Assembly (NCBI GenBank): GCA_017513445.1
Contig: JAFXFS010000016.1
Span: 1 to 64,000, forward strand
Reading direction: 5' to 3'
Origin: Bacteroidales bacterium
GTDB lineage: Bacteria > Bacteroidota > Bacteroidia > Bacteroidales > UBA932
Length of the DNA: 64,000 nt
The notes beneath the pieces were generated by a model. That model made no database searches and was not told the origin of the DNA. It saw only the letters and a list, made by a program, of their open reading frames with translations. Positions within the stretch are counted from its first letter, which is position 1. The number at the start of each line of letters is the position of its first letter. Positions 46,884-54,323 of this stretch are shown here, one piece after another. Both the position numbers and the translations under genes were made by a program.

Positions 46884-46938
46884 AACCTATTTTTAAGTGG
46901 TAAAAATAGAGATAATTTCGTGAATATGAAATCTTAAA

Positions 46939-46969
46939 TTTTGAATAATAACAATTTTTTATATTTTTG
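46939..46969 (+). promoter_or_regulatory. Promoter of the Crp/Fnr-type regulator
   Basis: TTTTG (46939-46943) and TATTTTTG (46962-46969) are 18 bases apart and match the Bacteroidetes -33/-7 pattern. The leader to ATG 47041 is about 65 bases. Confidence 0.6.
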
Positions 46970-47040
46970 TATAATATGTTTAAGAATTAAGAGTAGATTG
47001 ATAAGATTTAGTTAGAAATTGTAATGAACAAATTAGTGCT

Positions 47041-47724
47041 ATGAAAACGCGAGAACATTTAACTTCCAAGGAGAAGAAATTACTTTATAGTATGCCATTC
47101 TTCCAAGATTGTCAGAATATTACTTTGAAAACTGTAAAACCTTATACAGATTATATCATTGAGATAATAGATAAGGGAGAAGTTTACATTAACCAAGGTG
47201 ATACCTGTAATCACATCTATATATTCTTGACCGGAAAGATATCCTTCTACTCATCTTTGAATCGAAATGTAGATGAGATAGTAAAGATATTATCCTTCGA
47301 GGAGACTAAAGCATTTGGATGTGCTCAAGTCTATTCTACAGGTATTTTTCCGTATAGCGTTATAGCAGATAAAAGAAGTTCCATTTTAAAGATAGAGAAA
47401 GAGAAATTTCTTGATTTACTAATGACCTACAAACCTGCTTTGCTCTACTTCTTCAATGAGATGAACTATTACTCTTATCATATGAAAAAGCAATTGAAAG
47501 CCAAGAATATGAAGACTGTGAGGGATAAATTTATTTCTTTCCTAAAATCTAATCGCGGTGTGGAAAATGGTGTTGTAAAACTTAAATTCAACATACTGGA
47601 ATTGGCCAACTATCTTGGTGTTTCAAGACCTGCATTGAGTAAAGAGATATCAAAATTGGCAAAAGAGGGGTATATAACTGTTGAAAAAAAAGTTATAACA
47701 ATCAACTCTTTTCCTGATAAATAA
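47041..47724 (+). CDS. Crp/Fnr family transcription regulator
   Basis: A 227-residue regulator. The N-terminal cyclic-nucleotide-binding-like beta-roll (about 20-130, GEVYINQGDTCNHIYIFLTGKISFY) is followed by a dimer helix and a winged HTH. The recognition region NILELANYLGVSRPALSKEISKLAKEG lies near residues 184-210 (named in full only to locate it). No cysteine cluster of the FNR [4Fe-4S] type is seen, so it is not a classical oxygen sensor. The ligand is unknown. It is divergent from hydF, which makes control of hydrogenase maturation a possibility. Confidence 0.88.
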   Translation: MKTREHLTSKEKKLLYSMPFFQDCQNITLKTVKPYTDYIIEIIDKGEVYINQGDTCNHIYIFLTGKISFYSSLNRNVDEIVKILSFEETKAFGCAQVYSTGIFPYSVIADKRSSILKIEKEKFLDLLMTYKPALLYFFNEMNYYSYHMKKQLKAKNMKTVRDKFISFLKSNRGVENGVVKLKFNILELANYLGVSRPALSKEISKLAKEGYITVEKKVITINSFPDK

Positions 47725-47739
47725 TTTGGGAGTTCTTTG

Positions 47740-47747
47740 TATCTTTG
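47740..47747 (+). promoter_or_regulatory. -7 element of the M23 peptidase gene
   Basis: TATCTTTG lies 23 bases before ATG 47771. No -33 element at the usual distance. Confidence 0.45.
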
Positions 47748-47770
47748 CCATTCAAAATTAAGAAAGCAAG

Positions 47771-48781
47771 ATGAAGAAAACCTATACCTGTATCTCTCTT
47801 TTGTTATTACTCTTTCCATTGATAACAATGGCAGATAATGCAAAATCAGAGAAGATTGAAACTGTTACAATTAATAATAAATTACCCGATTCTCTCCTCT
47901 TTGTACAAAGTCAGAGATCTTTACCTGCGGATCTACTGGGAGTTAAAAGAGCAATTGATACAATTGATACAGCAGAAAAATTTTCCAAAATTGTTCTTTA
48001 TGATGATCATACCTGGGAGATGGTAGATATTGGACGCCCTGTCATCAATGAAGATATAATTTATGATGATTTTGATACTCTATCGATTCATTCTTATAAA
48101 CATTTGACACTTAACGATTTACCTGATGAGATTCATATCTGTCTGCAAGATTCTCTACATCCTGCATATGTTCCAATTACAGGAAAAATCAATTCTAAAT
48201 ATAGATATAGAAGAACTCGTGAACACAAAGGTACTGACATTGACCTGGAGAGAGGAGATCCAATCATAGCTCCATTTGATGGTGTTGTAAGAGTATCTGA
48301 GAGTTCGCGTAATACTGGTGGTTATGGCCATTTGATAGTTCTAAGACACAATAATGGTTTGGAGACATATTATGGACACCTCTCACAGAGAAATGTTAAT
48401 CCTGGAGATATTGTCAAAGCTGGAGAAGTTATTGGTCTTGGGGGAAACAGTGGTAGAAGTACAGGTCCACACCTTCACTTTGAGGTGAGATATATGGGAA
48501 AACCATTCGATCCAGAGAGAATTTTCAACTTCACAGATGGATATGTCAGAGATAGTATAATTACAATTAAGAAACACTATTTCAGTATCTACTCACACTA
48601 TGGACAGACTGATGAAGAGTCAAAAGCTGCTTCAGGCAGATTGTACCATAAAATACGTTCAGGAGACACTTTGGGCGCCATAGCTATTAAATATGGTACA
48701 ACAGTAACAAAGATATGTCAGATGAACTCAATTTCAAGAAATACTACTTTAAGAATAGGTCGTCAATTAAGAGTTAGATAG
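47771..48781 (+). CDS. M23 peptidoglycan endopeptidase with C-terminal LysM
   Basis: A 336-residue exported murein hydrolase. It has a signal peptide (1-17), a spacer, and then the LytM/M23 domain with zinc ligands in EHKGTDIDLERGDPI (His and Asp near residues 153-157) and TGPHLHFEVRYMG (His-x-His near 236). A LysM domain (IRSGDTLGAIAIKYGTTV) ends the protein. It cuts peptide cross-links during growth or division. The order is reversed from many relatives, where LysM comes first. The umuD-like gene follows after 4 bases. Confidence 0.93.
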   Translation: MKKTYTCISLLLLLFPLITMADNAKSEKIETVTINNKLPDSLLFVQSQRSLPADLLGVKRAIDTIDTAEKFSKIVLYDDHTWEMVDIGRPVINEDIIYDDFDTLSIHSYKHLTLNDLPDEIHICLQDSLHPAYVPITGKINSKYRYRRTREHKGTDIDLERGDPIIAPFDGVVRVSESSRNTGGYGHLIVLRHNNGLETYYGHLSQRNVNPGDIVKAGEVIGLGGNSGRSTGPHLHFEVRYMGKPFDPERIFNFTDGYVRDSIITIKKHYFSIYSHYGQTDEESKAASGRLYHKIRSGDTLGAIAIKYGTTVTKICQMNSISRNTTLRIGRQLRVR

Positions 48782-48785
48782 TCAG

Positions 48786-49217
48786 ATGGATTGCTATTTG
48801 GATATCTTTGGTTCAGATAATAGTTCTGAGTGTAATCTTCCACTCTCTTTGGAACAGATTTCAGCCGGTTTTCCATCTCCGGCCGATGACTATATGGATT
48901 TATCTCTCGACTTGAATAAAGAGTTGATAAAAAATCCATCCTCTACTTTTTTTGCAAGAGTTAAGGGTAATTCAATGATTGGCGATGGAATCAATGATGG
49001 CGATCTGCTTGTAATTGATAAATCTCTAAATCCAGTAGAGGGATCGATTGTAGTTGCCTTTGTAGATGGAGAGTTTACTCTTAAAGAGATTTGTTGCAAA
49101 AGTGGTGATCTATGGTTAATGCCATCAAATCCTAAATATAAACCCATTAAGATTGAAGAGAATAATAACTTTATCATCTGGGGTATAGTAACTTACGTTA
49201 TCAAGAAATTTAAATAA
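48786..49217 (+). CDS. umuD: UmuD-like S24 self-cleaving protein
   Basis: A 143-residue protein of the LexA/UmuD S24 family. A likely Ala-Gly self-cleavage site lies in QISAGFPSPADDY near residues 27-28. The catalytic Ser is in VKGNSMIGDGI near 59 and the Lys in VAFVDGEFTLKE near 95. RecA filaments trigger cleavage, and the product joins UmuC to form DNA polymerase V. umuC follows after 13 bases. It has no DNA-binding domain, so it is not LexA. Confidence 0.93.
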   Translation: MDCYLDIFGSDNSSECNLPLSLEQISAGFPSPADDYMDLSLDLNKELIKNPSSTFFARVKGNSMIGDGINDGDLLVIDKSLNPVEGSIVVAFVDGEFTLKEICCKSGDLWLMPSNPKYKPIKIEENNNFIIWGIVTYVIKKFK

Positions 49218-49230
49218 AACTTATCATCTG

Positions 49231-50487
49231 ATGGTAGGTTTATGCGATTGTAATAACTTCTTTGTCTCTTGTGAGAGATTGTTTCGCCCCGATCTAAATG
49301 GGCGTCCTGTTGTAGTTTTGAGTAATAACGACGGATGTATTGTAGCTCGCAGCAACGAGGTTAAGGCACTCGGTATCAAGATGGGGACTCCACTGTTTCA
49401 AGTGAAGGAACTTGTTGATAATCACAATATTACAGTATTTTCAAGCAATTATCAACTCTATGGAGATATCTCAAAAAGGGTAATGTCAATTCTCAGAGAT
49501 TATCTTCCATCAATTGAGGTTTATTCTATCGATGAGGCCTTTCTGGATTATAGAGGATTTGACAAAGAGAGAATTTTACCTCACGCACGTGCTCTCTCAA
49601 AATATATTTTTAAAGCAACAGGAATTCCTGTTAGTATTGGTGTTGCTCCAACAAAGACATTAGCAAAAATTGCCTCAAAACTTTGTAAAAAGTATCCAAA
49701 ATTAGAGGGTGCTTGCTTTATGTATAGAGAGGAGGATATAATTAAAGTGTTGAAAAAAACTCCTATTAATGATATCTGGGGTATAGGTCGTAAGTATAGC
49801 AAAATGTTATTGCAATATAGTGTCAATAGTGCTTTTGATTTCTATAAGAAGCCAGTTAGCTGGGTTGAGAAGATGATGGGTATTTGCGGTGTAAGAACCT
49901 GGAAAGAGTTACACTCAATTCCAAGTATTTCATACGATGATCAATTGTTGGATAAACAATCTATTTGTGTTTCAAGATCTTTCACCTCTGAAATCTATTC
50001 GTACGATGAATTATCAGAAGCACTATCAAATTTTGCATCTACTGCTGCGGTTAAACTTCGTAAACAAAACTCCTGTACATCTGAGATAACTACCTTTATA
50101 TTAACTAATTATCATAAAGCTTCTGCTCCTCAGAGATTGGTTTCCGATGTTCAGAAATTGGAAGTTGCAACCGATAGTACACTAGAGATTGTTGAGATTG
50201 TTCACAAATCATTATCCCGACTATTTATGAAAGGATATGGCTTTAAAAAGGGTGGAGTTATCTTTAGAGATATTATCAATAAGAGATCTGTACAGCAATC
50301 CTTTTTTGATACAGTTGATCGCGAGAAACATCAAAAGTTAATGAGTGCAGTTGATGCTATCAATTCAAAAGATGGAAGGAATATGGTAATGCCTGCCTCG
50401 GCCTCTAATAATCTTCATATTTCAAGAAATCATCTATCTCCACTCTATACCACCTCCTGGGACTCAATTTTGGAAATTGAGGTCTGA
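49231..50487 (+). CDS. umuC: Y-family DNA polymerase V catalytic subunit
   Basis: A 418-residue translesion polymerase. The N-terminal catalytic site has LCDCNNFFVSCERLFRPDL with a metal-binding Asp, then VVLSNNDGCIVARSNEVKALGI and the second acidic site VYSIDEAFLDY near 95-105. The thumb has IPVSIGVAPTKTLAKIASKL, and the C-terminal part is the UmuC-type region. Length matches E. coli UmuC (422). It forms an operon with umuD and probably with the M23 gene. Confidence 0.95.
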   Translation: MVGLCDCNNFFVSCERLFRPDLNGRPVVVLSNNDGCIVARSNEVKALGIKMGTPLFQVKELVDNHNITVFSSNYQLYGDISKRVMSILRDYLPSIEVYSIDEAFLDYRGFDKERILPHARALSKYIFKATGIPVSIGVAPTKTLAKIASKLCKKYPKLEGACFMYREEDIIKVLKKTPINDIWGIGRKYSKMLLQYSVNSAFDFYKKPVSWVEKMMGICGVRTWKELHSIPSISYDDQLLDKQSICVSRSFTSEIYSYDELSEALSNFASTAAVKLRKQNSCTSEITTFILTNYHKASAPQRLVSDVQKLEVATDSTLEIVEIVHKSLSRLFMKGYGFKKGGVIFRDIINKRSVQQSFFDTVDREKHQKLMSAVDAINSKDGRNMVMPASASNNLHISRNHLSPLYTTSWDSILEIEV

Positions 50488-50504
50488 TTTTTGATAGATT
50501 CTCT

Positions 50505-50512
50505 TATATTTG
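50505..50512 (+). promoter_or_regulatory. -7 element of the beta-barrel protein gene
   Basis: TATATTTG lies 25 bases before ATG 50537. A longer reading frame would begin inside this element, so ATG 50537 is preferred. Confidence 0.5.
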
Positions 50513-50536
50513 TATTTAATAAAAACGTTTTTGATT

Positions 50537-51211
50537 ATGAGAAGAGTGTTAATTTCATTACTATTTATCTTTTCGCTTACTTTTTCAGTAAATGCACAAC
50601 AATATAGAGATGTATTGCATCTGAAAGATGGCTCTGTGGTCAGAGGTTATGTAAAGGAGAATATTCCAGATAAGTGGTATAAAGTAGAATTAAGTGATGG
50701 CACAATAGCAGTTTATACTCCTGAAGAGGTGAATATGGTAACAAAAGAGATTGTCCCTCCTGCTAAATTTAATAATCCATCAGGATATTTTTGCCTGGTT
50801 GAGTTGCAGATACCTACTCTTTTATTTGATGCAGGATCTTTAGGAGTAGATGTTATAAATGGATATAGATATTCGCAATATTTTGCAGCCGGCTTGGGTG
50901 TTGGTATAGAGACATATCTGTTCAGTAACTTCCAGGTACCTGTTTATGCCCATCTGCGTTCAGATTTTCTTAGTGGAAACATCTCTCCATATATTGCTGT
51001 AAATGTCGGTTATAATCTCTCTACATATAAACCAATGGGTGGATTTCTATTTAAGCCACAAATTGGTTTGAGCTTCAATTTAGGTAAATATCGAATGAAT
51101 TGTGGTATGGATTTCCGTTATCAATCCACAAAATATACTGATGATAACTGGCAATACCACGAATATTGGGGACTTGGTCTATTCGGTCTGAATATTGGAA
51201 TTGAGTTTTAG
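50537..51211 (+). CDS. Exported beta-barrel outer-membrane protein, unknown function
   Basis: A 224-residue protein with a signal peptide (1-20, ending VNA). A short N-terminal domain (VLHLKDGSVVRGYVKENIPDKW) looks like a small SH3-like beta domain found before porin-like barrels in Bacteroidetes. From about residue 75 the sequence alternates in short strands with Gly and aromatic turns and ends GLNIGIEF, a typical outer-membrane insertion end. I do not recognise a named family. The last nine codons and the following 74 bases are repeated at 52126-52226, beyond a HigBA module. Confidence 0.75.
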   Translation: MRRVLISLLFIFSLTFSVNAQQYRDVLHLKDGSVVRGYVKENIPDKWYKVELSDGTIAVYTPEEVNMVTKEIVPPAKFNNPSGYFCLVELQIPTLLFDAGSLGVDVINGYRYSQYFAAGLGVGIETYLFSNFQVPVYAHLRSDFLSGNISPYIAVNVGYNLSTYKPMGGFLFKPQIGLSFNLGKYRMNCGMDFRYQSTKYTDDNWQYHEYWGLGLFGLNIGIEF

Positions 51212-51283
51212 ACTCGGTTTGGTTTTCTCCGTCATTCCCGAACTTGTTTCGGGAATCTGTTTCACTATTTTGCACAATTAATA
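51183..51283. repeat. Left copy of a 101-bp direct repeat
   Basis: This segment holds the end of the beta-barrel gene, its stop codon and the left two thirds of an 81-bp composite repeat. It matches 52126-52226 with about three mismatches. After 51283 the sequence departs from the composite repeat. Confidence 0.9.
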
Positions 51284-51324
51284 ACAAAAGCTAGTGCATT
51301 CATACTTACTATTTATAGAATTAT

Positions 51325-51636
51325 TCAGTATGTCAAGGCGAATTTCAAACCGACTGCCTCAGCAATCATAATGAAAGTGGAGAGCTGCATATCGGTTTCG
51401 CCTTTTTCGAGCATAGCCACATACTCACGCTTCTTGCCAATCTTATCGGCAAGCTGCTGTTGAGTGATTCCTGCGGCTTTACGGGCATTTTTCAACACCT
51501 CGGCATAGTACCAGGCACGAGACTTCGCATCGAACTCATCACGCGAAGCAGTACCTTTTGCTCCGTACTCATCGACAAACATATCCTCTGTAGTAGGAAG
51601 GTGTTTGAGCTTGTTAATGTCAATCTTTGGTCTCAT
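51325..51636 (-). CDS. higA: HigA-type antitoxin with XRE helix-turn-helix
   Basis: A 103-residue antitoxin. The C-terminal two thirds contain an XRE HTH (ITQQQLADKIGKKREYVAML, then EKGETDMQLSTFIMIAEAVG). It neutralises HigB and should repress its own promoter. It follows the toxin gene and overlaps it by 4 bases, the order typical of HigBA (toxin first). Base composition is somewhat richer in GC than the neighbours. The module sits between two copies of a 101-bp repeat. Confidence 0.88.
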   Translation of the reverse strand: MRPKIDINKLKHLPTTEDMFVDEYGAKGTASRDEFDAKSRAWYYAEVLKNARKAAGITQQQLADKIGKKREYVAMLEKGETDMQLSTFIMIAEAVGLKFALTY

Positions 51637-51956
51637 TGCTGTAAACTGTTTAAAATTTGTTCTGCTTTTTGTATCTCTTTCTTATAGTCCTTTGTGGACT
51701 TCTTCATAAAACCATTTAAAAGAAGTATCTGCTCGGCTTCAATGAAGTTCTCGTGGTCAATGGTGAAGAGGATTACTCTATACTCATTACCAACAGATAT
51801 GCGCAACTCATAGAAATCTGTATCTACAAGTTTCTTTACCAACTTGGTATTTACGACCTTTACCTCTGCTAAAATGTTCATCGCATATTTGACCTTGTTC
51901 TGAACATTTGCAGGCAGCGAGTTGTAAAACTCATCGAATTCTGTACTTCTTATCAT
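51633..51956 (-). CDS. higB: HigB/RelE-type toxin
   Basis: A protein of about 107 residues of the RelE/ParE fold: EFDEFYNSLPANVQNKVKYAM, then KLVDTDFYELRISVGNEYRVILFTIDHENF, a standard HigB pattern with Arg-rich catalytic strands. These toxins cut mRNA on the ribosome. ATG 51956 is chosen because the promoter places the transcript start close to the ATG at 51965, so a three-residue longer form is possible. It is paired with higA. Confidence 0.85.
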   Translation of the reverse strand: MIRSTEFDEFYNSLPANVQNKVKYAMNILAEVKVVNTKLVKKLVDTDFYELRISVGNEYRVILFTIDHENFIEAEQILLLNGFMKKSTKDYKKEIQKAEQILNSLQQ

Positions 51957-51969
51957 AGTTCTCATGTTG

Positions 51970-52000
51970 CAAATGTAACAAATTTATTACATTTTACAAA
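51970..52000 (-). promoter_or_regulatory. higBA promoter with overlapping operator palindrome
   Basis: On the minus strand TTTG (51997-52000) and TACATTTG (51970-51977) are 19 bases apart. A perfect palindrome AATGTAA-N8-TTACATT (51972-51993) covers the -7 element and spacer. This is where the HigA antitoxin would bind to repress. Confidence 0.65.
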
Positions 52001-52125
52001 GAAAATGCCATAAAAGTTTGCGGAAGAGAGGAAAATCAGCGATGTGAAGCCAATTATTTTTCCGTAAGTCGTTTGTTTCCGTTACCGAAAGCGTCCATTG
52101 TACAGACGATAAAGGGGAAAGGTTT

Positions 52126-52226
52126 TCGGGCTGAATATTGAAATTGAGTTTTAGACTCGGTTTGGTTTTCTCCGTCATTCCCGAACTTGTTTCGGGAATC
52201 TGTTTCACTATTTTGCACAACTAATA
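52126..52226. repeat. Right copy of the 101-bp direct repeat
   Basis: Matches 51183-51283, including the last codons of the beta-barrel gene. Here the match continues into a full composite repeat, so this copy has the more complete right flank. Confidence 0.9.
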
Positions 52227-52254
52227 GATTGCCGCACTTCGTGCAGCAATGACG
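52174..52254 (+). repeat. 81-bp composite repeat, direct copy
   Basis: It joins an ATTCCCGAA/TTCGGGAAT palindrome, a linker (TTCACTATTTTGCACAACTA) and an ATTGCCGCACTTCGTGCAGCAAT palindrome-type unit. It is matched in inverted orientation by 53286-53366 with about four differences. Confidence 0.88.
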
Positions 52255-52288
52255 TTAGGAGTTCATTTGAACATCTCTAATATTAATT

Positions 52289-52376
52289 ATCCAAACCATC
52301 CTTATTGGGATTTGCTCACTTCGTTCGCACATATCCAAACAATCCCTGTTGGGATTTGCTCACTACGTTCGCACAT
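52289..52376. repeat. Two tandem 44-bp units
   Basis: ATCCAAACNATCC...TTGGGATTTGCTCACT..CGTTCGCACAT occurs twice, starting at 52289 and 52333, with few differences. It does not match the other repeats in the window. Confidence 0.8.
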
Positions 52377-52493
52377 CCCTTACCTCCGCGGGCCATCATC
52401 AAAAATATTAGCAAAAGCGGTTCAGACTTCGTCTGAACTTACTTTTATGCAATTACCACCTTACAAAAGCAAGCATTTGACGGTGGCAATGCA

Positions 52494-52524
52494 TAAAAAA
52501 AGCATCGCCTCTGCGATGCTTTTG
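52494..52524 (-). terminator. Terminator of tRNA-Arg
   Basis: AGCATCGC/GCGATGCT arms with a CTCT loop (52501-52520) are followed on the minus strand by TTTTTT. It lies 16 bases after the tRNA 3' end. Confidence 0.88.
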
Positions 52525-52535
52525 CTAAATTTTCG

Positions 52536-52609
52536 TGATTCGGTTGGGATTCGAACCCAAGACCCACAGCTTAGAAGGCTGTTGCTCTATCCAGCTGAGC
52601 TACCGAACC
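52536..52609 (-). tRNA. tRNA-Arg(UCU)
   Basis: The minus strand folds as a complete cloverleaf: acceptor GGTTCGG/CCGAATC with one G-U pair, D-arm GCTC...GAGC, anticodon stem ACAGC/GCTGT with loop CTTCTAA (anticodon TCT, 52573-52575), and T-arm TGGG/CCCA with GTTCGAAT. The discriminator is A and CCA is not encoded. Confidence 0.96.
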
Positions 52610-52638
52610 GATCCGCTCTTTCTTTCAAAAGGCTTGCA

Positions 52639-52669
52639 AATATAGTTAAATTTATTTTACTCGCAAAAT
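52639..52669 (-). promoter_or_regulatory. Promoter of tRNA-Arg
   Basis: TTTG (52666-52669) and TATATTTG (52639-52646) on the minus strand are 19 bases apart and lie about 30 bases before the tRNA 5' end. Confidence 0.6.
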
Positions 52670-52675
52670 TTATTA

Positions 52676-52683
52676 TATTTGCT
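52676..52683 (+). promoter_or_regulatory. -7 element of the DUF2147 gene
   Basis: TATATTTG lies 28 bases before ATG 52711, back to back with the tRNA promoter. Confidence 0.5.
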
Positions 52684-52710
52684 TTTGAAAAATAACTAAA
52701 ACCTATTAAA

Positions 52711-53109
52711 ATGAAAAAGATTTTTTTAACATTTCTATTCACTTTATTCGCTTCTACAGCGATGTTTGCTCAGGTAGATAAATTACTTGGTGAATGGAAA
52801 ACAGTAGATGACAAAACTAACAAAGAGGTATCTGTCGTACAGATTTATAAAGCTGAAAATGGACTTTATTATGGCAAACTGATTAAACTTCTTGAGCCAA
52901 ATCCTGATACAAAACTCATTGGTACGATGATTATAAAGGATATGGAGGCTAAAGGAGACAAGTTGGTAAATGGTACAGTATATGATCCTGACAATGGTAA
53001 GACATACTATGCCTCTGTTAAGTACAATGCCAAAAACAACACACTTATTTTGAGAGGATCTCTGGATAAAAAAGGAATTTTCGGCAGAAGTCAAACTTGG
53101 GTACGATAA
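52711..53109 (+). CDS. Exported DUF2147 protein
   Basis: A 132-residue protein with a signal peptide (1-20, ending MFA). The family pattern is LLGEWKTVDDKTNKEVSVVQIYK, then DLxxxGDKLVNGTVYDPDNGKTYYASVKY, and the end LRGSLDKKGIFGRSQTWVR. The fold is probably a small lipocalin-like barrel. Function is not known for DUF2147. It has its own promoter and terminator and is enclosed, with tRNA-Arg, by inverted copies of an 81-bp repeat. Confidence 0.88.
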   Translation: MKKIFLTFLFTLFASTAMFAQVDKLLGEWKTVDDKTNKEVSVVQIYKAENGLYYGKLIKLLEPNPDTKLIGTMIIKDMEAKGDKLVNGTVYDPDNGKTYYASVKYNAKNNTLILRGSLDKKGIFGRSQTWVR

Positions 53110-53125
53110 CACTTTCTAAATAAAT

Positions 53126-53166
53126 AAAGGTCTAATTATCTAAAATCAGATATTAGACCTTTTTAT
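53126..53166 (+). terminator. Terminator of the DUF2147 gene
   Basis: AGGTCTAAT (53128-53136) and ATTAGACCT (53152-53160) arms are followed by TTTT on the plus strand. Confidence 0.85.
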
Positions 53167-53197
53167 AAATTCTGTATTGATAAATTCTTAAAATAGT

Positions 53198-53370
53198 AGA
53201 GACTAATAGATTCCCGAAGCAAGTTCGGGAATGACGAAGTGAAATAGATTCCCGCGACTATGTCGCAGGAATGATGAACTCCTATCGTCATTGCTGCACG
53301 AAGTGCGGCAATCTATAAATTGTGCAAAATAGTGAAATAGATTCCCGAAGCAAGTTCGGGAATGACAGGA
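53198..53370. repeat. Palindromic repeat cluster with inverted 81-bp composite copy
   Basis: It contains ATTCCCGAAGCAAGTTCGGGAAT palindromes near 53210 and 53341, a variant with GCGACTATGTCGC near 53260, and the inverted composite repeat at 53286-53366. The DUF2147 gene and the DUF368 gene converge here. The remaining bases to 53437 hold nothing recognised. Confidence 0.85.
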
Positions 53371-53437
53371 TTATTTTTGAGACACTGGAAAGAGAGTAAC
53401 CAATCAATGGTAGACGACAAACTATATGGCCGAATCT

Positions 53438-54322
53438 CTAACCCCTTTTCCTTTTGGAGAGTAACTCAATGACGATAACTAAAAATAGTCCTATCAAAGC
53501 GAAGAGGATTGCTCCAGGGATATGAAGAGAGTCTTGAGCCGCTACAATTTCAGGATTACTCCAAGGCCATACTTTAACAAGTGATCCGATGATAAATCCT
53601 GAGAGTACGATCATTGTTTCTTTGTTATATCTGTTTAGTAACCAATGAATTACTCTTGAGAAAGCGATAATTCCGCAGATGGCACCAAGAGCAAATAGAG
53701 CAAGTACAAGAAGGTTGTAGCCAAATTCCCCATTTGTAATGGCTGCAATTGTTCCCATAATATACTCATATTTACCAAGTATCAATAGTATGAAGCTTCC
53801 AGAGATACCTGGAAGAATCATTGCACAGATAGCTATTGCACCGCTTAGAAATATAAACCAAAGTGAGTCAGGAGTTGTGGTAGGGGAGAGTGTGCAAATC
53901 ACAACTCCCAAAATAACACCTACACATAAAGATATGTAATCCTTTAATTTCCAGTCTTTTATCTCTTTGAGAAGAAATATAGACGAGGCAACAATCAAAC
54001 CGAAAAAGAAGGCCCAGGTATGGATTGGATAGTTGTTTAGAAGGAATTGCATTGCGTTTGCAATCAAAAGGATACTCAAAAGAATACCGGCAATCAGTGA
54101 GAATAGGAAAGGACCATTTATATGTTTCCACAACTCTTTGAATTTCCCTTTGAAGAGCAGTTTTAATGCAGTAGCATCAACTGCATTGATTGAGGCAATA
54201 AGTTTATCATATATACCCATTAAGAGCGCAATAGTACCTCCCGAGACACCGGGAATAACATCTGCAGCCCCCATACATACACCTTTAACAAGTGTAGCTA
54301 AAGAGGAGGTAATATTTTTCAT
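53438..54322 (-). CDS. DUF368 membrane protein (PopT-like undecaprenyl-phosphate flippase)
   Basis: A 294-residue protein with eight or more membrane segments and two related halves. Each half has a re-entrant-like motif: MGAADVIPGVSGGTIALLMG near residue 17 and AMILPGISGSFILLILG near 170. DUF368 proteins have been linked to recycling of undecaprenyl phosphate across the inner membrane, an essential carrier for wall and surface glycans. It follows a small cytoplasmic-protein gene by one base. Confidence 0.88.
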   Translation of the reverse strand: MKNITSSLATLVKGVCMGAADVIPGVSGGTIALLMGIYDKLIASINAVDATALKLLFKGKFKELWKHINGPFLFSLIAGILLSILLIANAMQFLLNNYPIHTWAFFFGLIVASSIFLLKEIKDWKLKDYISLCVGVILGVVICTLSPTTTPDSLWFIFLSGAIAICAMILPGISGSFILLILGKYEYIMGTIAAITNGEFGYNLLVLALFALGAICGIIAFSRVIHWLLNRYNKETMIVLSGFIIGSLVKVWPWSNPEIVAAQDSLHIPGAILFALIGLFLVIVIELLSKRKRG

Positions 54323-54323
54323 T

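Larger units (their letters stand above)
51994..52535. other. Non-coding region between higBA and tRNA-Arg
   Basis: From left to right it holds about 130 bases of unrecognised sequence and the right copy of the 101-bp repeat (52126-52226). The repeat overlaps a complete 81-bp composite repeat (52174-52254). Two 44-base tandem units (52289-52376) and the tRNA terminator (52494-52524) follow. No convincing gene was seen. Confidence 0.7.

Noticed and set aside
51183..52226. Long direct repeats as insertion-sequence target duplications
   Set aside because: About 101 bases is far too long for a transposase target duplication, and no transposase gene or terminal inverted repeats were found between them.
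52249..52695. 148-codon open frame on the plus strand
   Set aside because: It reads through the tandem units, the tRNA terminator and the antisense of tRNA-Arg. The GIRTQDPQLRRLLLYPAELPNRS-type ending is the known false translation of a tRNA complement.
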